A DNA stretch of 18,780 nt from Thermoproteota archaeon. Lineage in GTDB: Archaea > Thermoproteota > Thermoprotei > Thermoproteales > Thermocladiaceae. A program made the position numbers and the translations under genes. Below the pieces are notes generated by a model that saw nothing but the letters and a program-made list of their open reading frames with translations, did not search any database and was not told where the DNA came from. The stretch is taken from positions 1-18,780 of the forward strand of contig JAADDN010000127.1 in NCBI GenBank assembly GCA_013153895.1, written 5' to 3'. The stretch's first letter is position 1; each line of letters starts with the position of its first letter. Below, piece after piece: positions 6,155 to 14,890 of the stretch.

Positions 6155-6857
6155 GTTTTTCAGTAAGTTCTCTAAGAATATTAAGCATCTCTCTAGCATT
6201 ATTAAGCATCCAATGATCATTATTGAAGAATACGTAAACTTTCCTTGGAGATAAGTTCATGATTTTCTCAGCAAGCTCCATAAGCTCCTCTCTAGAATAA
6301 TCATGAGCATACCAGTCACTTCTACCATGAACTCTAAGATACACTATACCGTTCGTAGTAACTATCCAGGTTCCTATAGGAGCATCTATAGACACCAAAG
6401 TTAGACCATACCTCTCAAATAATTTCACAGTATCATCATTGAACCAGGACTTATGCCTAAACTCTATAGCAAACCTCTGACCTAGCTGAGTCTTCTCAAA
6501 GAACTCTATAACCCTCTTAATATTCTTCTCATTTTTCGAGAAGTTTGGAGGCATCTGAAATAAGTAGAAATCAACTATGTCGTCCATTGGTTTAAATAAG
6601 TTATAAAATTTCTGCCATGTTTCTAATGCTTTCTCAGATAATTTTCTGAGATGTGTTATAGAGTTATGTACTTTTATGCTCCATCTTAAGCATGATCCTT
6701 TGCTTCTCCATGATTTTACTTGAGATGGATATGGGAACCTGTAGAAGGATGCGTTCAGCTCAACTGCATTCAGTCCTGAGTTCTTAACGTACCAGTCTAG
6801 CTTTCCTTCCGGGTTCCAATCATATACCCATCCTGATGTTCCTACGTAGATCTCCAT
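6138..6857 (-). CDS. DUF72 (YecE-like) family protein
   Basis: The 239-aa protein has the DUF72 marks in order: VGTSGWVYDW (5-14), GLNAVELNASFYRFP (28-42), a central YLFQMPPNF, FAIEFRHKSWF, YLRVHGRSDWYAHDYSREEL, and the final KVYVFFNNDHWMLNNA. The family is a TIM-barrel of unknown biochemical function found in archaea and bacteria. Its ATG shares one base with the amrS stop (TAATG), so the two are translationally coupled. The usual G in the final NND-xxG-A-NA motif appears as L (HWMLNNA). Function cannot be given beyond the family name. Confidence 0.92.
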   Translation of the reverse strand: MEIYVGTSGWVYDWNPEGKLDWYVKNSGLNAVELNASFYRFPYPSQVKSWRSKGSCLRWSIKVHNSITHLRKLSEKALETWQKFYNLFKPMDDIVDFYLFQMPPNFSKNEKNIKRVIEFFEKTQLGQRFAIEFRHKSWFNDDTVKLFERYGLTLVSIDAPIGTWIVTTNGIVYLRVHGRSDWYAHDYSREELMELAEKIMNLSPRKVYVFFNNDHWMLNNAREMLNILRELTEKHDRAF

Positions 6858-7969
6858 TAGCTTCGTTTTGCAATGCTTGATATGTCTATCCTGACGTATC
6901 TCGTTAATGATGCTATCGGTATGTATCTGAACCTGTTCTCAAGCTTCCATGTTGGCCATACTTTTCCTCCAATATTTATTTTTGCTCCACAGTACATACA
7001 TCTATTATCTTCTGTCAAGTTTACTTCAAGTATGTCGAATCCGTACCTCTTTATGACTATTTTTCCACAGTTTGGACAGTAAGTATGTTCTAGTGGATGA
7101 CCAGGAACATTACCGATGTAGACATATTTCAATCCTTCCTCCTTAGCTATCTTAGCATGTTCTTCAAGAGTCTCTATTGGTGTCCATGGTAGGTTAAGAA
7201 GCTCATAATCTGGGTGGAATCTTAAGAAGTGTACTGGTGTATCAGGTCCTAGATGCTCAACTATCCATCTACATAGCTTCCTTGCCTGTGCTAGATCATC
7301 ACCTACCTGTGGTACTACTAGGTCCGTAACCTCTATAAATATGCCCTTCCTCTTCAACTCTTCTAGAGCGTGGAATATTGGGTCTGGGCTAGGAACACCA
7401 CAGTATCTTCTTAAGAACTTTGGATCAGCGTTACCTTTTATGTCTACTGTAGCTGCATCAAGGAACTTAGATAACATATCTATAGCTTCATCAGTGAAGT
7501 AGCCGTTTGTGACGAACGTGTTGAAGAGTCCATTTTTTCTCGCTAGAACTCCAGCATCATGAGCATACTCTATGAATATTGTGGGCTCATTATACGTGTA
7601 TGTTATTCCTTGTGCTCCATAGGACTGAGCTAGCTCTACAAGCATGTCAGGAGTAACGTGAAAACCTTCGAGAAGTCTTCTCTGACTTATATCATAGTTC
7701 TGACAGAACTTGCACATCCAGTTACAGCCAAACGTTGAGACTGACAGAACCATTGAGCCAGGATTAAACTGGTATAGAGGCTTCTTCTCTATAGGATCAA
7801 CAGCTATGGCAGATATGAGACCGTAAACCATGAGGTACAGTTTACCACCTATGTTCCACCTTACTCCACAGAACCCATGTAGACCCGGGGGTATCTTACA
7901 TCTTCTAGCACATGCCAGACACTCAACCTTTCCATTCCCTAGAGGCTTATATAGTTGGGCTTCTCTCAT
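6857..7969 (-). CDS. amrS: AmmeMemoRadiSam-type radical SAM enzyme with C-terminal zinc ribbon
   Basis: The 370-aa protein is a radical SAM enzyme of the AmrS group (PflA-like), named from its link with AMMECR1 and Memo proteins. The 4Fe-4S/SAM site is Cys82, Cys86 and Cys89 (CNWMCKFC), followed by NYDISQRR. The N-terminal CLACARRCKIPPGLHGFCGVR (17-37) and the GITYTYNEPTIF segment (121-132) are typical of the family. The C-terminal part carries four cysteines spaced as a zinc ribbon (298, 301, 324, 327). Neither AMMECR1 nor Memo is in the window. It leads an operon with the DUF72 and nucleotidyltransferase-fold genes. Its substrate is unknown to me; family members are predicted to modify a protein or RNA partner. 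Confidence 0.92.
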   Translation of the reverse strand: MREAQLYKPLGNGKVECLACARRCKIPPGLHGFCGVRWNIGGKLYLMVYGLISAIAVDPIEKKPLYQFNPGSMVLSVSTFGCNWMCKFCQNYDISQRRLLEGFHVTPDMLVELAQSYGAQGITYTYNEPTIFIEYAHDAGVLARKNGLFNTFVTNGYFTDEAIDMLSKFLDAATVDIKGNADPKFLRRYCGVPSPDPIFHALEELKRKGIFIEVTDLVVPQVGDDLAQARKLCRWIVEHLGPDTPVHFLRFHPDYELLNLPWTPIETLEEHAKIAKEEGLKYVYIGNVPGHPLEHTYCPNCGKIVIKRYGFDILEVNLTEDNRCMYCGAKINIGGKVWPTWKLENRFRYIPIASLTRYVRIDISSIAKRS

Positions 7970-7990
7970 GTTGATACAATAATGTAGCTA

Positions 7991-8003
7991 ATACTAATTA
8001 AGT
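7991..8003 (-). promoter_or_regulatory. TATA-like box of the amrS operon
   Basis: Read on the minus strand this is ACTTAATTAGTAT, centred about 28 nt upstream of the amrS ATG at 7969, giving a near-leaderless mRNA. Its moderate match to the archaeal consensus makes it tentative. Confidence 0.4.
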
Positions 8004-8065
8004 CTTTAGCTTAAGATTCTCAAATACGCCATGATACAGAGTAAAGCTTGAGAAAACAAGCAAAA

Positions 8066-8072
8066 GAGGTGA
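8066..8072 (+). promoter_or_regulatory. Shine-Dalgarno fixing the start of the Gate-domain gene
   Basis: GAGGTGA lies 5 nt before the ATG at 8078 and inside the longer TTG-started frame, so it argues for the shorter protein. Confidence 0.7.
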
Positions 8073-8077
8073 AGAAA

Positions 8078-9025
8078 ATGAACGACATGTACATAGTTCG
8101 GACAATACTTAGATTCTTTTCAGAAGTCCTAATACTCATCTTCGCAAGCCTATTCATAGTAAACCTACTATACGAGTTAAGCATATTTAGAAAACTAACG
8201 AACATAATTAGACCACTAGCAAAGATATTAAAGATACCTGAACCATACATGGCGTGCATAAGCATGGCGATGATAAGTCCAACAGTAGGATACACAATGC
8301 TGCTGAGAATAAAAGAGGAACATGAACTAAAAGATGAGGATATATTCCCAATACTGCTCTTAATATCACCTGTAACACAACTATGCGACACATTGAGATT
8401 TGGATTCCCAATAGCGTTATCTGTTCTCGGACCTATAGGAGGACTAATATATCTTGGATTCGGCTTGTTTAGATCTATCACAAGAATGATCATACATGGA
8501 CTATATGTCTCAAAGAAGAGAAAGATAATACCTATAAGAGAAGAGGATAATAAGAAAGTTGAAAGAAAGAGAATTCAAGACGCTGTTAAGATAAGTCTTA
8601 GAAAAACTTTGAAAATGTTTAAGAGAATAGCTGTAAGATTTGGAATAGTAACCTCAATAGTGATCTTATTATTAATATTTCACGTATTTGACATGATAGG
8701 AAGCCTGATAAGACCTTTCCTCTCAATGTTTGGCTTCAACACGTACATGATGAGCGTAGTCATGATCCAGATCTTTCATTTCCTCACTGCGCTATATCTG
8801 GCTGGAACCTTCTACTCTCAAGGTCTGTTAACTCTTAAGCAAGTATTTGTAACAATATTCACAGGTAATTTAATAGCTATACCTCTAGTACATTTCAGAC
8901 ATTATCTTCCCTACAGAGCATCGTTGTTCGGATTTAAGGTAGCTTTAAGATGGACCCTGTTTGACCTGTGTACTAGTATGTTTACTAATATAATTGCTCT
9001 CCTGATAGCAATATACGTTCTATAG
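8078..9025 (+). CDS. Nucleoside-recognition (Gate) domain membrane protein
   Basis: This 315-aa multi-pass membrane protein resembles archaeal proteins with two nucleoside-recognition/Gate domains (the SpmA/SpmB and FeoB-gate type). Hydrophobic helices occur in two halves (residues about 5-140 and 185-315) split by a basic cytoplasmic stretch (SKKRKIIPIREEDNKKVERKR). Each half has gate-like elements: MACISMAMISPTVGYTMLLR and ILLLISPVTQLCDTLRFGFPIAL in the first, HFLTALYLAGTFYSQGLLT in the second. An upstream TTG at 8048 opens a longer frame, but GAGGTGA (8066-8072) sits 5 nt before the ATG at 8078, so that start is chosen. Transported or sensed substrate is unknown. It is a single gene, 62 bp from the next operon. 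Confidence 0.8.
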   Translation: MNDMYIVRTILRFFSEVLILIFASLFIVNLLYELSIFRKLTNIIRPLAKILKIPEPYMACISMAMISPTVGYTMLLRIKEEHELKDEDIFPILLLISPVTQLCDTLRFGFPIALSVLGPIGGLIYLGFGLFRSITRMIIHGLYVSKKRKIIPIREEDNKKVERKRIQDAVKISLRKTLKMFKRIAVRFGIVTSIVILLLIFHVFDMIGSLIRPFLSMFGFNTYMMSVVMIQIFHFLTALYLAGTFYSQGLLTLKQVFVTIFTGNLIAIPLVHFRHYLPYRASLFGFKVALRWTLFDLCTSMFTNIIALLIAIYVL

Positions 9026-9061
9026 AATTATCATGATGTTCCTATATGAATTATGCTCGTA

Positions 9062-9071
9062 ATATTTATTA
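9062..9071 (+). promoter_or_regulatory. TATA box of the beta-propeller/ECF operon
   Basis: ATATTTATTA is centred about 22 nt before the ATG at 9088, giving a leaderless first gene. The 62-bp gap before the operon is too short for a TPP riboswitch between promoter and gene, and none is seen. Confidence 0.55.
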
Positions 9072-9087
9072 GCCTAATACTGAACAC

Positions 9088-10863
9088 ATGACCGTGGCAG
9101 GAAAGAAGATTGGAATAGTAATAGGTGTAATAATAGCTATCATAGTTATAGGAGTAGGAGTGTATCTTGCACTACATGCTCATGCACGAAAGACGGTGAC
9201 CGTACCTGGTCCTCGAAACGTTACCTCTTCACCTAAGGTCATCACTAAGACGATAACGAAGATCAAGATAGGTACTGCAAGAGCAGAACTAGTATGGGAG
9301 ACTCCTCCACTAATACCTCGAAGCTGGTTAATAAAGAATGGAATATACTATAGAGCATGGAGCTGGTGGTCATACTTTCAGGGCTATGTTACAGTATCGC
9401 CAGATGGTAAGTACGTCGTAGTTGGAACAGTTAGAGGAGAGTTATACATATATAATGCATCTACAGGAAAATTAATAAAGGAGCTCACCTTCCCACTAGG
9501 AGAGATACCTAGAACAATAAGGTTCACACCTGATGGAAAGTACATGATAGTTGGAGTATGGTCTAGAAAGGGATGGTTAATAATATATGACACCTCAACT
9601 TGGACTCCTGTAGCTAAGCTTGAGCTTGACAAGTTTGTTGCAGGTCCTTCAAATGCTACTATTCAGACCATAATTAGAGAACCATGGCTAGCAGTAATAC
9701 CATATTACGCAGTTGTAAGCCCGAGCGGAGATGTAGTGTATGTTACGATAGTTGAGAGATATGTTAATCCTAAGACTCAGAGTCCAGAGTACATACCTGT
9801 AACATATGACCTAGCTCAGATATATCCACAGATAAGGAAGAAGTATAGACACTACTACTCAATGGTGTGGGTTGATAAGTACTACTGGTCAAGGATAATA
9901 GCATATGACGTGAAGACTCATAGAGTATTATGGGTCTGGCCTAGAGATCATCCAGCATATGTTGATATTCCAATATTAGCAATATCTAGCAATGGTAAGT
10001 ACCTAGCAGCAGCATCATTCTGGGGAGTATATCCGAAAAATCCTGTAGAATGGCACATGGGAGAAGTATGGGTTCTAGATGCTGAGAATGGAAAGCTACT
10101 ATACACGTACTCTCCACTACCACCAATACCATACATCAATCACACATCAATATGGAATGGACTGGCATTCGCAGATGATGGAAAGTACCTCGTAGTTGTT
10201 ACAGGAGAAGGTAGGATAATAGTGCTAGATAATGAGAAAAGCGTAATCGAGCATAGACCTGTAATAGTGTGGAGTAAAGATATTGTAGAGTTCATACCAA
10301 CAGAAGCATTCCTCATACCAATGTCAGGAAAAGCAAAGACGGTAAAGATAGTGAAGACATACATCTACACTTATGCAGGTCTTGCAGCAGTAACATCAAA
10401 GTACTTGATAGCATATACAGGAGGAACATATTGTGTAGGATGGACACCAGGATACTTAAAGAGACCAGAGATAGTTCATCCAAACAGCACAAAGCTCTTC
10501 ATATTCTACCTATCAAACGGAACATTAGCATACGTGGACTTGTTCAACGGAATGCCAACATATGGAAAAGTTAGACCATTCGTACTCGCTGGATGCTACC
10601 TCGTTGGTAGTATTGGAGTAAACTGGGTACGTGCAGATGCATCAATGGCTGGAGTATACGTATGGTATGTCTGCGGAAGACCTCATAGAGTACTTAAGAT
10701 ACTTACAGTACTTAAGGGACTCGGAATACCTGCAGACGTGTCAGCACACGACTCCATGATATACGTATTAACAGGACTAGTAAATACAGCTCACTCACCA
10801 ACACAGCCAGCACACATAATTGGTGAGTACAGGTTACTAGCTTACAAGATAGTGATCTCTTAA
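9088..10863 (+). CDS. Membrane-anchored extracytoplasmic beta-propeller protein
   Basis: The 591-aa protein starts with an uncleaved-looking signal anchor (KK at 6-7, hydrophobic 8-30), then a Thr/Lys-rich stalk to about residue 62. The rest is built of WD40/YVTN/PQQ-like blades: VSPDGKYVVVGTVRGELYIY near 103-122, FTPDGKYMIVG near 146, VSPSGDVVYV near 210, ISSNGKYLAAAS near 299 with GEVWVLDAENGKLLY near 325, and FADDGKYLVVVTGEGRIIVL near 361. The last 180 residues have weaker blades, with three cysteines (449, 503, 529). N-glycosylation sequons (for example 44, 123, 351) fit an outward location. Its stop shares one base with the ATG of the S-component gene, so it belongs to the ECF operon. 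A role as surface receptor, scaffold or ligand-capture module is inference. Confidence 0.85.
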   Translation: MTVAGKKIGIVIGVIIAIIVIGVGVYLALHAHARKTVTVPGPRNVTSSPKVITKTITKIKIGTARAELVWETPPLIPRSWLIKNGIYYRAWSWWSYFQGYVTVSPDGKYVVVGTVRGELYIYNASTGKLIKELTFPLGEIPRTIRFTPDGKYMIVGVWSRKGWLIIYDTSTWTPVAKLELDKFVAGPSNATIQTIIREPWLAVIPYYAVVSPSGDVVYVTIVERYVNPKTQSPEYIPVTYDLAQIYPQIRKKYRHYYSMVWVDKYYWSRIIAYDVKTHRVLWVWPRDHPAYVDIPILAISSNGKYLAAASFWGVYPKNPVEWHMGEVWVLDAENGKLLYTYSPLPPIPYINHTSIWNGLAFADDGKYLVVVTGEGRIIVLDNEKSVIEHRPVIVWSKDIVEFIPTEAFLIPMSGKAKTVKIVKTYIYTYAGLAAVTSKYLIAYTGGTYCVGWTPGYLKRPEIVHPNSTKLFIFYLSNGTLAYVDLFNGMPTYGKVRPFVLAGCYLVGSIGVNWVRADASMAGVYVWYVCGRPHRVLKILTVLKGLGIPADVSAHDSMIYVLTGLVNTAHSPTQPAHIIGEYRLLAYKIVIS

Positions 10864-12377
10864 TGATGATCAATATCAAGAGGCTAATTCTTATAATCAA
10901 TTTCTTCATAATAATCTCATTATCAACATGCGTATTCTCAAAGAGTCCTATAATACTAATTTTTCAGACACCTATAGGAGTAAATAAGAACATAGTAAAC
11001 GTCTATCCTAACCAGACCATTGAAGGGTATCTAGTAATAGAATCAAATAGCTCAAAACCACTGACCTGTCATCTATATCTATCAGCATCAAACTGCTTAA
11101 TTAATTATAATGGAAAAATAATGAAGAAACTATCAAAAGTAATTAAGCTAAAAATGAGGTACTCAAGCAAGGTGGTGATATTTAACGTGAAGATTAACAA
11201 CAAGAAGTGTGAACTAGATCTAGAAGTTTCTTGTGATGGTTTTAGAGAATCTTTAAAAAAGATATTGATACCGTTATCTAAGACTCATGTAGATGTAGTA
11301 CTCATAGCTCCATCAGACTCATTATGTAGATTCAACTACAAGATAGCTAAGTACACGTACGTTATTGTTCCTGGAAACATTAATCCTATACTTAAGCTAG
11401 TGTCAGGTAACATAGGTAAACCTCATCCACAGTTCATAGGCTTCCTCTGTGTTAAAGTGATAGGACAGGGATATTATACAGTAGTAATACTTTTCAGAGC
11501 TGGTAATAGACCTGCACCAATATCTGCAGTAAGTCCTGAAAGTGCTGTCTTTGGAGTTAAACCTGGCATGATAATTATAGAAGGATTAAGAGGAGGAGAG
11601 TATAATGTTGTACCATTATGGACATATGTTAGCCCTAGAGAGATAGTTGGAACATATAATGTGACTGTTCTAGTATATCCTTACGGTAGTCCGAGACCAA
11701 TACTAATAAAACATTATAAGATAAGAATAATATGTTTAGAAGAGTTTGCACTTATCTTAGTACTATTCTCAGCTCTCATAGCTGTACCCTTCTTCTCATA
11801 CTTTACTTACAGGACAGTTAGAAAGATATCTTTTAAGGACGTAGCATTCTGCTCGTTAACAAGTTGTCTCATATTTACGACAGCTGTAATACCTGGATAC
11901 ATATTATGGGGTTTCTCAGCTATTCTCGGACCATTCGACTGGATATTATGGGGATTCGTGTACGATGTTCTGAGAATGATGTATTATGGTGTAGCACTAT
12001 CTGTGAGACCTAGACCAGGAACGTTAAGCATGATAATGTTAGTGACATGGATATTAAACGTCCTCTATTTTGGTAGAATGAGCATTCTATCTCTACTATG
12101 GGTAGCTACAACAGCAATGTTCTACGAGATCTTTCTACTAATGTTTAAGGCATATTCTACGACAGGTCTCTCAACGACTAGAGCATTACTTGGTTTCATA
12201 CCTGCGACGGTGATAGATAATTATGTAGATCTAATGCTATACATGACACTGTATAGACTATATTACGCTAACTGGTATGTTGCGTTATACGTTATAGGAA
12301 TGACTATATACTCCATAATAGGTTTCATACTAGGAATGAGAATAAGTAAGTACGTGAGAGGTGTCATACATGAGTGA
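10863..12377 (+). CDS. Secreted-domain/ECF S-component fusion (substrate-binding membrane subunit)
   Basis: This 504-aa protein has a signal peptide or anchor (residues 5-26) and an outward beta-rich domain (about 28-290) with sequons at 50, 62 and 266 and a PEFG-like segment. A membrane helix follows (293-316), then a polytopic C-terminal domain (325-495) of about five or six helices. The C-terminal domain resembles YkoE-type S components: GPFDWILWGFVYDVLRMM, then RPRPGTLSMIMLVTWILNVL and an AMFYEIFLLMF stretch at matching spacing. YkoE is the S component of a thiamine-precursor (HMP) ECF importer, so a vitamin-type substrate is possible but unproven. S components are normally about 200 aa with no ectodomain, which makes this fusion unusual. 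It overlaps the ATPase gene by 8 nt. Confidence 0.72.
   Translation: MMINIKRLILIINFFIIISLSTCVFSKSPIILIFQTPIGVNKNIVNVYPNQTIEGYLVIESNSSKPLTCHLYLSASNCLINYNGKIMKKLSKVIKLKMRYSSKVVIFNVKINNKKCELDLEVSCDGFRESLKKILIPLSKTHVDVVLIAPSDSLCRFNYKIAKYTYVIVPGNINPILKLVSGNIGKPHPQFIGFLCVKVIGQGYYTVVILFRAGNRPAPISAVSPESAVFGVKPGMIIIEGLRGGEYNVVPLWTYVSPREIVGTYNVTVLVYPYGSPRPILIKHYKIRIICLEEFALILVLFSALIAVPFFSYFTYRTVRKISFKDVAFCSLTSCLIFTTAVIPGYILWGFSAILGPFDWILWGFVYDVLRMMYYGVALSVRPRPGTLSMIMLVTWILNVLYFGRMSILSLLWVATTAMFYEIFLLMFKAYSTTGLSTTRALLGFIPATVIDNYVDLMLYMTLYRLYYANWYVALYVIGMTIYSIIGFILGMRISKYVRGVIHE
12356..12363 (+). promoter_or_regulatory. Shine-Dalgarno fixing the start of the ECF ATPase
   Basis: GAGAGGTG ends 6 nt before the ATG at 12370. 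A GTG at 12361 opens three extra codons but lies inside this motif, so 12370 is preferred. Confidence 0.65.
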
Positions 12378-14073
12378 CATAGTGGTAAGAATGTATAACA
12401 TAGATGTAAGATATCCAGAATCTGATAGATCAGCACTACAGGTGGAGGAGCTAGAGATAGAGAGAGGAGAAACCATACTAGTACTAGGAAGATCAGGAAG
12501 TGGAAAATCAACTCTAGGAAAGATCATAAGTGGTGTAGTTCCTCATATAGAGAGAGGAGAAATCAAAGGAACGTTACAAGTATGTAATATTGATCCTAGA
12601 ACAGTAGAAATTGAAAATATTATTAAAAAGGTAGCATATCTAGCTCAATCACCTTATGATCAAGTCATATTTACTAAAGTCATAGATGAGCTCAAGATAA
12701 CTATAGAAAACATAAGAGGATACGTAAGCGAGAACGAGATAGAGAGGTATCTCAAGATTCTTGGAATTGAACATCTGAAGAATAGGAGTATTAGAGAACT
12801 TTCAGGAGGAGAGCTACAGAAGCTAGCTATAGCATGTATACTAGCTATAGATCCTGAAATAGTGATTCTAGATGAACCGCTTGCACATTTAGATCCTCAG
12901 AGTTGTAGAGGATTCATAGATATTGTTAAGAAGATGAGAGAACTAGAGAAGACTCTAATAATAATAGAACATAGATTTAGAGAGCTTGTAGACTTGATAG
13001 AGAATAAACTAATAGATAGAGTAGTTCTTCTAAGCAATTGTAGACTTCTCACAACATTAAGTTCTAATGAGATAGTTAAGAAGTTATCTCTATTAGATGA
13101 TCTTGGGATAATACTTCCAGTAAACTGTAAGCTTGCATTAGCTCTAGGAGTTGAGCTGATTAGTCTTAAGGACTATACTATACTTGAGCTAGCTCTAGAG
13201 AAGTTGAAATATTTGGGAGATGTTGAGCAGAGAATTGAGAATGGTAAGCTAATTCTAGAGGTTAGGGATCTATATGCTGGTTATATATCAAAAATTAAGG
13301 GTCTTCATCGACATGTAGTATGGGTGTTAAAAAATATTAACGTTAATGTTAGAGAAGGAGAGATAGTAGGTATTGTTGGACCTAATGGAGCTGGAAAAAG
13401 TACTCTACTTAGAGCAATACTTAAGATAGTTCCTCACATAAGAGGGATAATCAACATTAATGGAAGAAGAATAAGAAGTATACATGATCTGAAGGGACTT
13501 GTAGGATACGTTCCACAGAATCCTGATCTAATACTTTCTCACGATACTGTATTTAGAGAAATCTTTGAGAGAGCTAAAATATCTCGTAAAAACGTAAAGG
13601 ATGCAGAGAAGCTTGTACTAGATATTGCTAGAGAGCTTGAATTATCTGACCTTCTTCATAGATGTCCTCACTCGTTATCTAGAGGTCAAAGATTTAGAGT
13701 AGCAATAGCATCAGTACTTGCACTAGAGCCAAAATTGCTTCTTCTAGATGAGCCTACTGTAGGTCAGGATGAGGATTGTATTGAAAAGCTTGGGCAAATA
13801 ATTAAGAACTATGTTAAGGATGGTAGAGGTGTAATTGTTGTCACACATGATCTTCATTTTATAGTTGATTATGTAGATAAGATATATGTCCTAGATAATG
13901 GACGTGTAGTAGCTGAAGGTGATCCAATAAACGTGATGATGAGTGGAGTGTTTCAGGAGATTGGTCTTCCTGTTCCTGATTATGTTGAATACTTAAGAAG
14001 ATTTAATGTTAAAATAAGACCTAGAGATATTATTGAGAAAGTAAGATTATTAACCTGTAACTATGCTTCATAA
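12370..14073 (+). CDS. ECF transporter double ATPase (fused EcfA1-EcfA2)
   Basis: The 567-aa cytoplasmic protein is two ABC ATPases in one chain, the YkoD-like arrangement, and powers the importer by binding the two EcfT coupling helices. The first half has Walker A GRSGSGKST (40-48), Q-loop YLAQSPYDQ, signature LSGGE (144-148), Walker B VILDEP (165-170) and switch His in IIEHR. The second half has Walker A GPNGAGKST (337-345), Q-loop YVPQNPDL, signature SLSRGQ (435-440), Walker B LLLDEP (457-462) and switch His in VVTHD. The second signature has Arg in place of the first Gly, which marks one ATP site as different. The gene overlaps both neighbours (8 nt and 11 nt). Confidence 0.95.
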   Translation: MSDIVVRMYNIDVRYPESDRSALQVEELEIERGETILVLGRSGSGKSTLGKIISGVVPHIERGEIKGTLQVCNIDPRTVEIENIIKKVAYLAQSPYDQVIFTKVIDELKITIENIRGYVSENEIERYLKILGIEHLKNRSIRELSGGELQKLAIACILAIDPEIVILDEPLAHLDPQSCRGFIDIVKKMRELEKTLIIIEHRFRELVDLIENKLIDRVVLLSNCRLLTTLSSNEIVKKLSLLDDLGIILPVNCKLALALGVELISLKDYTILELALEKLKYLGDVEQRIENGKLILEVRDLYAGYISKIKGLHRHVVWVLKNINVNVREGEIVGIVGPNGAGKSTLLRAILKIVPHIRGIININGRRIRSIHDLKGLVGYVPQNPDLILSHDTVFREIFERAKISRKNVKDAEKLVLDIARELELSDLLHRCPHSLSRGQRFRVAIASVLALEPKLLLLDEPTVGQDEDCIEKLGQIIKNYVKDGRGVIVVTHDLHFIVDYVDKIYVLDNGRVVAEGDPINVMMSGVFQEIGLPVPDYVEYLRRFNVKIRPRDIIEKVRLLTCNYAS

Positions 14074-14890
14074 GATAAACATATTAAGTAGATTAGTGTT
14101 GTTATTATCGATAAATATATTAGCATTAACGTTTGATAATGTTAAGAATCTAATAATTTTAACAGTTATAAGTTTCCTAATATGGTTATCTACGAAACCT
14201 AACATTGATAGAATAAAGTTTACAGCACTCATAGTAGTACCAACAATGTGGAGTTTTGTATTAATGCAAGGATTATTCTATAGCGCTGAGCCTAAGACTG
14301 TAATATTAGTAATAGTTCCTCCAAACTTTCCAATTATTGGTCAACTTACAGGTGGTCTCTACCTAATATATCAGGGACTAATATATGGTCTAGTTCAATC
14401 ATTGAGAATGGTCTCAGTACTACTTGTAGGATTAGCTGTTGCTTGGTCAAGTACTGAAACTGAGGTATTTCAAGTGTTGAGACACTACTTAAAGAGTAGA
14501 AAGCTCACAGTTGCTGTTGGGATAGCTGTAAGATTCTTAGATGAGTTTCAGGAGAATCTTAAGCTTGTTAGATTGAACATGAGGTTGATGTCAGAAACTA
14601 AGAACATATTTAGAAAATTTATTAATATTGTTGTACCATTAACAGCTTATATAATAAGAAAGACCTATACTATAACGTTAGCTTTAGTGTATAGAGGATT
14701 CACATTAACTAGACAGGAAGCTGGTGAGAGACCTAAGCTATCTATGATAGATAAGATTCTAATAATATCCTGCCTAAGTGTTGCACTAGCATTTGCTGTG
14801 ATGAAGATACTTACGTTACTGTTCCTCTACGGTATACTATATATACCACAGCTCTCTTACCTGTATACATGGGTCGTATATCATGTATAG
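14063..14890 (+). CDS. ecfT: ECF transporter transmembrane coupling subunit EcfT
   Basis: The 275-aa polytopic protein fits EcfT (CbiQ/YkoC family), which couples ATP hydrolysis to toppling of the S component. Hydrophobic helices lie near 8-25, 28-45, 55-72, 80-125 and at the C-terminus (230-265). The long amphipathic central region (about 130-215) contains the two coupling helices; one ends in ALVYRGF (207-213), the position of the conserved Ala-Arg-Gly motif, here with Tyr in place of Ala. The start overlaps the ATPase stop by 11 nt. It ends tail-to-tail with the DUF460 gene (10-bp overlap), so it closes the four-gene operon. Confidence 0.88.
   Translation: MLHKINILSRLVLLLSINILALTFDNVKNLIILTVISFLIWLSTKPNIDRIKFTALIVVPTMWSFVLMQGLFYSAEPKTVILVIVPPNFPIIGQLTGGLYLIYQGLIYGLVQSLRMVSVLLVGLAVAWSSTETEVFQVLRHYLKSRKLTVAVGIAVRFLDEFQENLKLVRLNMRLMSETKNIFRKFINIVVPLTAYIIRKTYTITLALVYRGFTLTRQEAGERPKLSMIDKILIISCLSVALAFAVMKILTLLFLYGILYIPQLSYLYTWVVYHV

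Noticed and set aside
6155..6220. Longer start of the nucleotidyltransferase-fold gene
   Set aside because: It would overlap the DUF72 gene by 83 nt, and the added residues precede the normal first helix.
9026..9087. TPP or other riboswitch before the ECF operon
   Set aside because: The gap is 62 bp, the TATA box is about 22 nt from the start, and no riboswitch core can fit in the transcript.
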